A DNA stretch of 33,150 bases. Origin: JAVWGW01 sp036655915 (GTDB lineage: Bacteria > Actinomycetota > Coriobacteriia > Coriobacteriales > Eggerthellaceae). Shown here piece by piece: positions 24,174-31,340 of the stretch. Under the pieces are notes generated by a model that was not told the DNA's origin, made no database searches, and saw only the letters and a list, made by a program, of their open reading frames with translations. The stretch is from positions 1 through 33,150 of the forward strand of contig JAVVPE010000013.1 of NCBI GenBank assembly GCA_036655915.1, in the 5' to 3' direction. Position 1 is the stretch's first letter. Each line of letters starts with the position of its first letter. A program made the translations under genes and the position numbers.

Positions 24174-25574
24174 ATGACGAATGAAGAACTGAGCAGCCGC
24201 ATTGATGAGTATATCGAGAAGAATTGGGAAGAAATCATCGGTGATATTGATGCCTTGGTGCGCATCGAAAGCACCGAGGATATGGCTCATGCGGCTGATG
24301 GTGCACCCTATGGTCCTGGTCCCGCCAAGGCCTTGGGCGCGGCGCTTGATCTTGCCGCACACATGGGCTTTGATGCCCACAATTGCGAAGGACATATCGG
24401 CTATGCTGATTTCCCGGGCGAAACCGAAACCCAGATTGGCATCATTGGGCACATGGATGTTGTGCCGGCGGGCATCGGCTGGACGATGGAGCCTTTCCAG
24501 GTCAACCGCAAGGAAGGCTATCTTATCGGTCGTGGCGTGCTCGACGATAAGGGTCCTTCCGTCATGGCGCTTCACGCGATGAAATTTTGGAAAGACCAAG
24601 GCATTACCTTCCCCTACACGCTGCGTTTCATCTTCGGAGCCAATGAAGAAAGCGGTATGCGCGATGTGAGCTATTATCGTGAACACTTTGCCGATCCGGC
24701 GTTTTTGTTCACTCCCGATGCCGATTTCCCCGTGTGTTATGGCGAAAAGGGCGGCTACGACGGGTGCTGGACCAGCAAGCCTATCGTCGACGGCGTTATT
24801 GTCGAGCTTGAAGGCGGCACGGCCACAAACGCCATTCCCAGTTTGGCCCATGCGGTGGTGCACGCCGATGCAGCGACTTTGCCTGCCACCGACGCCATCA
24901 AGGTTGAAGTCGAAGGGGAACTGGTGCGCCTAAGCGCCACGGGCAAGGGCGGCCACGCTTCGTTGCCGGAAGGCACCCTCAATGCCATCGGCCTTCTTGT
25001 TGATTACCTGCTAGAACACGATCTATGCAACGCCGATGAACGCGCTTTTCTTGAACTGACCACAAAGCTGTTTGCCGATTATTATGGCAGTGGTCTTGGC
25101 ATAGATTCCGAAGATGAATACTTTGGCAAGCTGACGGTGATCGGCGGCACGGCGCACCTAAAGGATGGCCGCCTGATACAGACGATCGACAGCCGTTTCC
25201 CCACATCCATTACGGATGCTGAAATTACGCAACACTTAAGCGCGCTGGGGGCAAGCGTGGGTGCCGATTTTGAAAACACCCTGCTTATGAAGCCCTTCTT
25301 GGTGAAGCCCGATTCGCCGATGATCCAAGCGCTGCTTAATGCCTACAACGAAGCCACGGGTGAACAGGCAAAACCGTTCACGATGGGCGGCGGTACCTAT
25401 GCGCGCGAATTTACGTCGGGTGCCAGCTTTGGACCCAACCGCGCGTGGGTTGAAACTCCCGCTTGGGTAGGCACAGAACACGGCCCGGATGAAGGCATCA
25501 GCGAAGAGCTGCTTAAAAGCGCGCTCAAGATTTACGCGCTGACCATCAACAAACTGATGCAGCTGAAATACTAG
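24174..25574 (+). CDS. M20-family dipeptidase (PepV/Sapep type)
   Basis: Metal-dependent dipeptidase that hydrolyses short peptides in the cytoplasm. 466 residues. Metal ligands and catalysis are visible: H93 and D95 in GHMDVVP, D124 in LDDKGPSV, E158 (general base) and E159 in ANEESGMRD, D182 in TPDADFP, and H436 in VGTEHGPDE. The wide lid domain insertion between about 195 and 340 is typical of PepV. GAAGGAGG lies 6-7 nt before the ATG at 24174. It is a single gene, followed by a tRNA. In an amino-acid-fermenting anaerobe it would supply free amino acids. Carnosinase-like activity is possible. Confidence 0.9.
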   Translation: MTNEELSSRIDEYIEKNWEEIIGDIDALVRIESTEDMAHAADGAPYGPGPAKALGAALDLAAHMGFDAHNCEGHIGYADFPGETETQIGIIGHMDVVPAGIGWTMEPFQVNRKEGYLIGRGVLDDKGPSVMALHAMKFWKDQGITFPYTLRFIFGANEESGMRDVSYYREHFADPAFLFTPDADFPVCYGEKGGYDGCWTSKPIVDGVIVELEGGTATNAIPSLAHAVVHADAATLPATDAIKVEVEGELVRLSATGKGGHASLPEGTLNAIGLLVDYLLEHDLCNADERAFLELTTKLFADYYGSGLGIDSEDEYFGKLTVIGGTAHLKDGRLIQTIDSRFPTSITDAEITQHLSALGASVGADFENTLLMKPFLVKPDSPMIQALLNAYNEATGEQAKPFTMGGGTYAREFTSGASFGPNRAWVETPAWVGTEHGPDEGISEELLKSALKIYALTINKLMQLKY

Positions 25575-25629
25575 TCCTGCTGGATAACCGGGGGGTCGTG
25601 AAGGTTCGGTAGAGCGTTTTATATCTGCG

Positions 25630-25658
25630 TTGCGGCCGTGCGCGAGTTTCGCTATACT
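25630..25658 (+). promoter_or_regulatory. Promoter of tRNA-Thr
   Basis: TTGCGG (25630-25635), 17-nt spacer, TATACT (25653-25658), 30 nt before the tRNA. Confidence 0.75.
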
Positions 25659-25688
25659 ACGTAACCGCGCTTCTTTTGAAGGCGTCGC

Positions 25689-25764
25689 GCCAACGTGGCT
25701 CAGCTGGTAGAGCAGCTCACTCGTAATGAGCAGGTCAGCGGTTCGAATCCGCTCGTTGGCTCCA
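25689..25764 (+). tRNA. tRNA-Thr (anticodon CGU)
   Basis: The cloverleaf is complete: acceptor GCCAACG with CGTTGGC, discriminator T and encoded CCA (25762-25764); anticodon arm GCTCA-CTCGTAA-TGAGC with anticodon CGU for ACG codons; T arm AGCGG-TTCGAAT-CCGCT. Confidence 0.96.
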
Positions 25765-25774
25765 CGAATATTTA

Positions 25775-25805
25775 GGCCGGACAAGGAGACTTGTCCAGCC
25801 TTTTT
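25775..25805 (+). terminator. Terminator of tRNA-Thr
   Basis: GGC, a mismatch, GGACAAG (25779-25785), loop GAGA, CTTGTCC (25790-25796), mismatch, GCC, then five T. Confidence 0.88.
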
Positions 25806-25816
25806 GATGAGCAGGT

Positions 25817-26557
25817 CTATTCCTCTAGGTAATGGCGGGCTTTCCCCTGGGTTTTGTGCTTGAATTCTATGGCTTCTTCGGGGCAGCGGGCGATGCAGGC
25901 CATGCAGTGGGTGCAGGTGTTTGACCAGAGGGGCCGGCCGTTTTTTAGGCGGATGTTGTTGAGGGGGCACACCTGCTGGCAAAGGCCGCAGCTGGTGCAG
26001 GCTTCGGTGGCATAAAATCCCTTTGCGCTTACCAAAAAAGGATAGAACAAGCGGTTTCCTAGCGTTGACATGCGGTGATTGTCGGCACGTGCGGCTTCAA
26101 GGGGTACGCCCTGTGCAATTTGTGCCGCAATGCGCTCGATTTTGGGTTCAGCAATCTTGACCACGTGGGCGGCCTGGGGTTTTTCCAGGGTGGGGTAGCG
26201 CACCAGGTAGCTTTGGGGCATATCCACAGAATTGAAGCCTCTCAACACAAAACCCTTCTTGTGGCACAGTTTTTCAACGTAATGTTGAGCGTGGGAAGGG
26301 TCGGCGAAGCAGGTGGCAACGAAATAGGCCTGCTTGTTTCCCGTAAAGCTTGTCGCTGCTATGAAGCGTTCGACGATGCGCGGAATGCGCCCCGCATAGA
26401 TGGGGCATACGAACACCAGCGGGCGCTCTGAACTTATCGCCCCGTGGTCGCCATGCTTGATGCGCGTATTCAGCGAAAGGATTTCATCCCCGGTTATGCG
26501 CTGAATTATTTTTGCAGCATGCAGGCTGTTGCCCGTGCCGCTGAAGCAAAGGATCAT
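25817..26557 (-). CDS. EFR1-family flavodoxin/ferredoxin protein
   Basis: 246 residues combining two redox parts. The N-terminus is flavodoxin-like with the FMN phosphate loop FSGTGNS (5-11). The C-terminus has two 4Fe-4S clusters: CTSCGLCQQVCP (C187, C190, C193, C197) and CTHCMACIARCP (C215, C218, C221, C225). EFR1 proteins are common in gut anaerobes and are thought to shuttle electrons; the partners are not known. It is a single gene on the minus strand, with a 14-bp perfect palindrome about 20 nt upstream of the start. Confidence 0.88.
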   Translation of the reverse strand: MILCFSGTGNSLHAAKIIQRITGDEILSLNTRIKHGDHGAISSERPLVFVCPIYAGRIPRIVERFIAATSFTGNKQAYFVATCFADPSHAQHYVEKLCHKKGFVLRGFNSVDMPQSYLVRYPTLEKPQAAHVVKIAEPKIERIAAQIAQGVPLEAARADNHRMSTLGNRLFYPFLVSAKGFYATEACTSCGLCQQVCPLNNIRLKNGRPLWSNTCTHCMACIARCPEEAIEFKHKTQGKARHYLEE

Positions 26558-26575
26558 TTCGACTCTCTTTCAAAG

Positions 26576-26589
26576 GGGTTTTAAAACCC
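26576..26589. promoter_or_regulatory. Perfect 14-bp palindrome upstream of the EFR1 gene
   Basis: GGGTTTTAAAACCC, self-complementary, centred 25 nt upstream of the start codon. CTGCAA at 26599-26604 (TTGCAG on the minus strand) could be a -35, placing the palindrome over the -10 region. A repressor operator is the simplest reading. Confidence 0.4.
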
Positions 26590-26732
26590 TGCATTGCGCT
26601 GCAAAATGAAGGTAGCTTGCATTATTTTGCGCGCCTATTGTCGCAGTATAACAAGCGCAGGGCAAGCGCAAGTTGAGCCATTGGTGGGCGTGTGCAGCAT
26701 TCTTGGTTTATCCTAAAATCCCACCTTTAAGC

Positions 26733-26760
26733 TTGAGTTTTTTTCAAAGTAAGCGATACT
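26733..26760 (+). promoter_or_regulatory. Probable promoter of the diguanylate cyclase gene
   Basis: TTGAGT (26733-26738), 16-nt spacer, GATACT (26755-26760), about 80 nt before the GTG at 26840. Confidence 0.45.
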
Positions 26761-26839
26761 TATGGCGTGATAAATGTGCCCTCAAACACCATCCGGATTC
26801 TTGGGGCCAAGCCAAGATTTTCGCGCGACCGGAGGAATA

Positions 26840-29530
26840 GTGGACGAAAATATCCCGCATAAGCAACCAGACGCTGTTGGTACTTTGCCCTGCGGGAAAA
26901 TACGCGTTGTGCTTGGCAAAGATCTCCGCTTGGTGGAAGCAACAGAGGACTATTGTGTCCTTACGGGTTATACGAGCACTCAACTTCTGGAGGCTCCCCT
27001 TTGTGGCCAGCTGGCCACTCTCGTATGTGAAGATGACCGCGTGCGGCTTGCCGCGGAAATGAAGGAAATAGCTGCCGGCAGTCGACTGTGCGCCCGGTAT
27101 CGCATGCGAAAAAAAGACGGTTCGCTTGCGTGGCACCTGGCCTATGCGGCAGCGGTACGCACAGCAGAAGAAGGCACGCTAGCCACTTTTCTTGTGTTCG
27201 ACATTACCGCCAAGCCGGATGCCCCCGTTTGCACGCGTGGGGAAAATGGCCAGGATGCACCTTTTGATCAGGCCAGCTTGCGCATGCTTAACGTTATTGT
27301 CGCCGAGCATGATTTTGAAACACAGATTATGTCTATTCCCAAGCAGGAGGGGCTTTCGGGCTTGGCGAAAAAAGATCTCAAGCCGATGTCGCGCGATGAA
27401 TTTATTGCATCGGGGTTGATCCATCCCGACTCCGTTGCCGCCTACCGCGCTTTTCTGAAAAGGATGGAAAGCGAAGACGAAGCCACTGTTATTGTGCGCC
27501 ATCGCGTTGCTGCCGACACCTATCACTGGCTTCATCTCGATTCGCGCGTCGTCGCAGGGGAAGAGGGGCGGCCGCGTCGCCGCGTAGGACTTATTCGCTT
27601 TATCGACGATCCCCTTTTGGGCGAACGTGGACAAGATGTGCACGCGCAAGGATCGCTTGCCGAGGGGAAAACGGCGCGAGCGAAGCCGAATCGCCAGGGG
27701 GCTTCGGGAGGGTTTTTCCATCGTGCGCGTAAGCCCTTGGTGTTGTTAGGGTTTATCTTTTTAGTTGCTTGCCTGGTCATCGCCAGTATTTTTGTAAACT
27801 ACAGCAACACCTTGCGCCGTGAATTTTACCAGATGTCTATTGAAGGCATGAACGATTATACGGTGGCTCAAAAAGCCGAAGTCGAAAGCTCGATTCACGA
27901 AATTGAAAATACTATCGCCGCAATGGTCGTTTTGGCGGAAACTCCCGATGTGGATCCGGCAGGGGCGGCTTTTAGTGAATATCTTGCCGGATGGAATGAA
28001 AAGCAGGCTTTCCAGATAGAGTATGCCTCCCTTTCTCAGTTGGAAGATGTTGTGCTGAACCCGGGCGCCCTGCCAAGCGATGCAGAAACGATTGATCGCA
28101 TCCGGCGAGGTGAAGGTGCCATTTCTGAAGTAAGGTATTCTGAGCGCTTGCAGGGGTATTACTACAGTATCGCTGAACCGGTTACGCACGATGGGCAGGT
28201 GGTGGGTGCGCTTCGCAGCATCGTTAACGCTAGCGATTTGCTGAAAACAAGCCAGGCTTCTTCGCAGGTTTCCCTGGTAAATGCGGCGCTTATCAAGGGG
28301 GATGGTGCGCTGGTGCTTGGCTCGGGGCAACAGGCGGCTGGTCAAGAATCCCTTTATGAGGTATTGCTTGCATCCGGTATGCCGCAGCACACGGTGTCGG
28401 CGGCGCGCGATGCCATCGAAAACGACAGCACGGTTGCCACCATTATGCTGGGGGAACGCGAAGGACGCATGTTTTTTCTTACGGCGATTCGCCTTAACGT
28501 CAACGATTGGAATATCGTCAACATCACCGAAGAAAGCGGTTTAGCGCAACACTCGGATGCCGTTTTAGGCAACACGCTTGTTACGGGTTTGCTTTTGGTG
28601 GCCATTAGTATCAGTGCCGTTTTCTTGGTATTTTTCCTGTTCAACCGCATGAGCAAAAAAATATCGTACGAGGCAAATCGTTACAATATTTTGTCGGAGT
28701 TTACCGATACGGTTTTGTTTGAATATTTCTACAAGACGGATACGCTTACACTGACCCCCAATGCACGCAATATTTTCTTTGTAAGGGATTTGCGCAAAGA
28801 GCACTATATTGAACAGAATACCCCCCTTGTGGATATTCACCCCGATGATTATCACCTGGTCAAAGGCCTTCTTCAGCATCCGAATGCATCAGGGGAAATG
28901 AATGAAATCATTTATCGGGCAAAGGTTATTTCAGGTGACTATCGGTGGTTTTCGTGCCAGTGCCGCTATGTTTACGAAGGCCCTGAGGTGTGCACAGCGG
29001 TGGGGAAAATCGTCGATATAGATGTTCAAAAAGCCTATGAAACGCGCCTGATAGAGCAGGCGCAGATTGATGGGCTTACGCAGATATATAACAAAGGTGC
29101 CGCCGAAATGAAAATAGAAGAGTTGCTGGCGCAGGGTCAGCCCGGCTTTCTTTTCATAATGGATGTAAATGATTTCAAGTTTATCAACGATGAATATGGC
29201 CACAACACAGGCGATCGGGTTCTGGCTCAGGTAGGTTTGGCGCTCAAAACGATATTTCGCCAAACCGATCTGGTAGGGCGCACGGGGGGAGACGAATTTA
29301 TCGCCTATCTTTCCCTTTCCAATGATAGTGCGCTTGCACAAGAGAAGACTCGCTTGGTTTCGGCCTACATGGATAAGGTGGCACTCGATTTTGGAGTGCC
29401 GATTTCCTTAAGTATAGGAATCGCCCGATTCCCCGCGGACGGATCCACCTACGAAGCGCTGTTCAAAGTGGCCGATACCCTCATGTATGAAAAGAAGTGC
29501 CAAACAAAGAAAAAGACGCGCCTTGGATAA
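26840..29530 (+). CDS. Membrane-bound PAS/GGDEF diguanylate cyclase
   Basis: Makes c-di-GMP from two GTP. 896 residues from GTG. Cytoplasmic N-terminus with a PAS domain (about 12-110) and a second PAS-like segment (about 130-250); first helix (about 298-320); an extracytoplasmic sensor (about 325-575), probably Cache-like; second helix (about 578-602); a PAS domain (about 615-735); GGDEF domain to the end. The active site is intact, GGDEF at 816-820, and the product-inhibition I-site RxxD is RQTD at 807-810, the standard five residues before it. No EAL domain. GTG 26840 has GGAGGA 3 nt upstream and is preferred to ATG 26774. It is the only c-di-GMP enzyme in the window. Confidence 0.9.
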   Translation: MDENIPHKQPDAVGTLPCGKIRVVLGKDLRLVEATEDYCVLTGYTSTQLLEAPLCGQLATLVCEDDRVRLAAEMKEIAAGSRLCARYRMRKKDGSLAWHLAYAAAVRTAEEGTLATFLVFDITAKPDAPVCTRGENGQDAPFDQASLRMLNVIVAEHDFETQIMSIPKQEGLSGLAKKDLKPMSRDEFIASGLIHPDSVAAYRAFLKRMESEDEATVIVRHRVAADTYHWLHLDSRVVAGEEGRPRRRVGLIRFIDDPLLGERGQDVHAQGSLAEGKTARAKPNRQGASGGFFHRARKPLVLLGFIFLVACLVIASIFVNYSNTLRREFYQMSIEGMNDYTVAQKAEVESSIHEIENTIAAMVVLAETPDVDPAGAAFSEYLAGWNEKQAFQIEYASLSQLEDVVLNPGALPSDAETIDRIRRGEGAISEVRYSERLQGYYYSIAEPVTHDGQVVGALRSIVNASDLLKTSQASSQVSLVNAALIKGDGALVLGSGQQAAGQESLYEVLLASGMPQHTVSAARDAIENDSTVATIMLGEREGRMFFLTAIRLNVNDWNIVNITEESGLAQHSDAVLGNTLVTGLLLVAISISAVFLVFFLFNRMSKKISYEANRYNILSEFTDTVLFEYFYKTDTLTLTPNARNIFFVRDLRKEHYIEQNTPLVDIHPDDYHLVKGLLQHPNASGEMNEIIYRAKVISGDYRWFSCQCRYVYEGPEVCTAVGKIVDIDVQKAYETRLIEQAQIDGLTQIYNKGAAEMKIEELLAQGQPGFLFIMDVNDFKFINDEYGHNTGDRVLAQVGLALKTIFRQTDLVGRTGGDEFIAYLSLSNDSALAQEKTRLVSAYMDKVALDFGVPISLSIGIARFPADGSTYEALFKVADTLMYEKKCQTKKKTRLG

Positions 29531-29555
29531 CGATGGCGCCGGGCTTCTCGGTTGG

Positions 29556-31010
29556 CTAGAGGGACGCCTCAGGATGTTCCTGTTCGGGGCGTGTGGTGCC
29601 TGTCGGGGGAGGTTCCAGCAAAGTATAGAGTTCGTCGCGACTGTGCACGTCGAGCTTGCGATAAATGTGACTGATATGCGCCTTTATGGTGCCGGGCGCA
29701 ACGTAAAGATCCTTTTCGATCTGCGCCGCCGTCTGTTTGCGGGCAATCAGCTGCAGCACTTCTTCCTCGCGCGGGCTCAAATCGTGCTTCTTCGATAAAT
29801 CCGACACCCGCAATGAAAGTTTGCCTGCTTTCCCGGCAGCAGTTTCGGCCGCGCCGTCAAAGGATTGTGAAGTGATGCCCCATCGGGCGGAAAGCCCCTT
29901 TTCTGTAAAGAAAATTACCACAAAAAGAATAATCATAACAAGAGTGATGCCGGTATAAATCAGGGAAGTCATCGAGCTGGGTGCCTGTACGGAAACCCAG
30001 GCGTAAAACATCCAGCCCATAAGCTCTACCAGGTAGCGGATGCCTCGTTCTATGCCACTTAGCCACACGGCGCTAATGCCGAATCGGTAAGTAATGTTGC
30101 TCAAGACCATCATAATGAACATCGAAAGCATGGTGTATCCGGCCTCGTAGCACAGCGCTGTAACCTCCTTACCCATGGTGAAAGCGGGGGACACAAGAAG
30201 AAAGCCAATAATAAACAAGGGGAAAGCAAGCTGATAGATAGTATCGAAGTTAAACCACTTCGAAGCGGAAAGCACGCCGAAGAATACGAGTGCGGTCACC
30301 AAGAGTGCACCAGCGATATTGCCTACCAGTAGTGTTTGAGCTGGTAGCGCACCGAATCCACCCGCAAAGGTGCACGCAGACATAAGGGCTATCGGCTTCC
30401 AGGGGAAAACGTAGGTATCCTCTTTGGCTGTCTTGTGGGGAAGGTCAACTTCGGGGAGCTTCTTCATGCTTGAGCGTACCCATGCAAGAGAGACAAGTGG
30501 TAATACAATTGCAAAAAAAGCCAGGTAAGGGGCAGACATTCCCACAAAAAGCCACTTAATAATTTCACCGAAAAAAATTGCTATAGCGTGGTAAAGAGCT
30601 ACTCTTAAAGGATTGAGTGATCCATAAAATTCAGCCCACATCAAAATTAGCGCGCCTAATCCCATGCCGGCAAGAATCAATCCGGCGCATTTAAGCGCAA
30701 AGGATTGCACGACAAAACAGGAGATTACAATCAGTGTCGAGCCGCCCATCATGCAGAGTGCCGAGGCTTTTCGGATGGAGGTGTTTGACCAGAGGGGAGC
30801 AATTTTTCGTGCAGAAAAAGCTAGGACGAGAGAGGTTACGCCTATGGCTCCCTCGAATAAAAAATAATCAAATGCCCCAATAGTAGGAAACGCATCGTAG
30901 CGGAAAAATATTGCAAGCCATGCACGATATATTCCGACGCCAAAAAAAACGACAGGAACTGCCATCACGCGCGTAAAAACATCTTGCCATCGCTTGACGA
31001 ATGCTTGCAT
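29556..31010 (-). CDS. LuxR-family regulator with 12-helix membrane domain
   Basis: 484 residues. The N-terminal ~390 residues form about 12 hydrophobic helices of MFS-like appearance, and a LuxR-type HTH (about 411-465: LSPREEEVLQLIARKQTAAQ, then VAPGTIKAHISHIYRKL) sits at the C-terminus. This architecture is characteristic of Eggerthellaceae, where such genes lie beside reductase genes and presumably sense the substrate through the membrane. Here it is divergent from the flavoprotein reductase at 31341, supporting that role. Start at 31010 is chosen over 31037 because GGAAGG lies at proper distance. It converges with the diguanylate cyclase gene, 25 nt away, with no visible terminator. Confidence 0.9.
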   Translation of the reverse strand: MQAFVKRWQDVFTRVMAVPVVFFGVGIYRAWLAIFFRYDAFPTIGAFDYFLFEGAIGVTSLVLAFSARKIAPLWSNTSIRKASALCMMGGSTLIVISCFVVQSFALKCAGLILAGMGLGALILMWAEFYGSLNPLRVALYHAIAIFFGEIIKWLFVGMSAPYLAFFAIVLPLVSLAWVRSSMKKLPEVDLPHKTAKEDTYVFPWKPIALMSACTFAGGFGALPAQTLLVGNIAGALLVTALVFFGVLSASKWFNFDTIYQLAFPLFIIGFLLVSPAFTMGKEVTALCYEAGYTMLSMFIMMVLSNITYRFGISAVWLSGIERGIRYLVELMGWMFYAWVSVQAPSSMTSLIYTGITLVMIILFVVIFFTEKGLSARWGITSQSFDGAAETAAGKAGKLSLRVSDLSKKHDLSPREEEVLQLIARKQTAAQIEKDLYVAPGTIKAHISHIYRKLDVHSRDELYTLLEPPPTGTTRPEQEHPEASL

Positions 31011-31123
31011 GGTTTCCTTCCCCGCAAGGGTGGACAAGCCTGGCCCTTTGACAGGAATCTTTCCCCCATCCCTCTTTTCCTGGGCGGTTAGCAGTTTGTG
31101 CCAGCCCTGACTCTCTCGCTACC

Positions 31124-31151
31124 ATAATAACGAAAGCTTGCGACGACACAA
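31124..31151 (-). promoter_or_regulatory. Probable promoter of the LuxR regulator
   Basis: Minus strand TTGTGT (31151-31146), 16-nt spacer, TATTAT (31129-31124), about 110 nt before the start at 31010. Confidence 0.5.
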
Positions 31152-31296
31152 GGGGGATGCGATGGGTTATAGCGAGGGTTATGAATTTAACCTTGTAAGC
31201 CAATAGACGCACAGTGGGCTAAAGAGTACCTTCGAAGACGGAATTTGAGTGATCGCATGCCTTGATTTACCTGCGGCTACTTGAATAGAGGGAGTA

Positions 31297-31320
31297 GATT
31301 CGAAGAGATAGTTTCGAATC
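31297..31320. promoter_or_regulatory. Perfect inverted repeat before the reductase gene
   Basis: GATTCGAA (31297-31304) and TTCGAATC (31313-31320), with an 8-nt centre GAGATAGT. Two TTCGAA cores spaced 14 bp start to start, and a third copy of the core at 31231. It ends 7 nt before the ribosome binding site AAGGAGG (31328-31334). It may be an operator for the LuxR-type regulator, or, as RNA, a hairpin in the leader. Confidence 0.5.
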
Positions 31321-31340
31321 ACACAACAAGGAGGATTAAT

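Larger units (their letters stand above)
31011..31340. other. Divergent intergenic region of regulator and reductase
   Basis: 330 bases with no gene. It contains the minus-strand regulator promoter, a TTCGAA core at 31231-31236, and the inverted repeat at 31297-31320. No convincing plus-strand promoter was found; TTGATT at 31262-31267 lacks a good partner. Confidence 0.5.
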
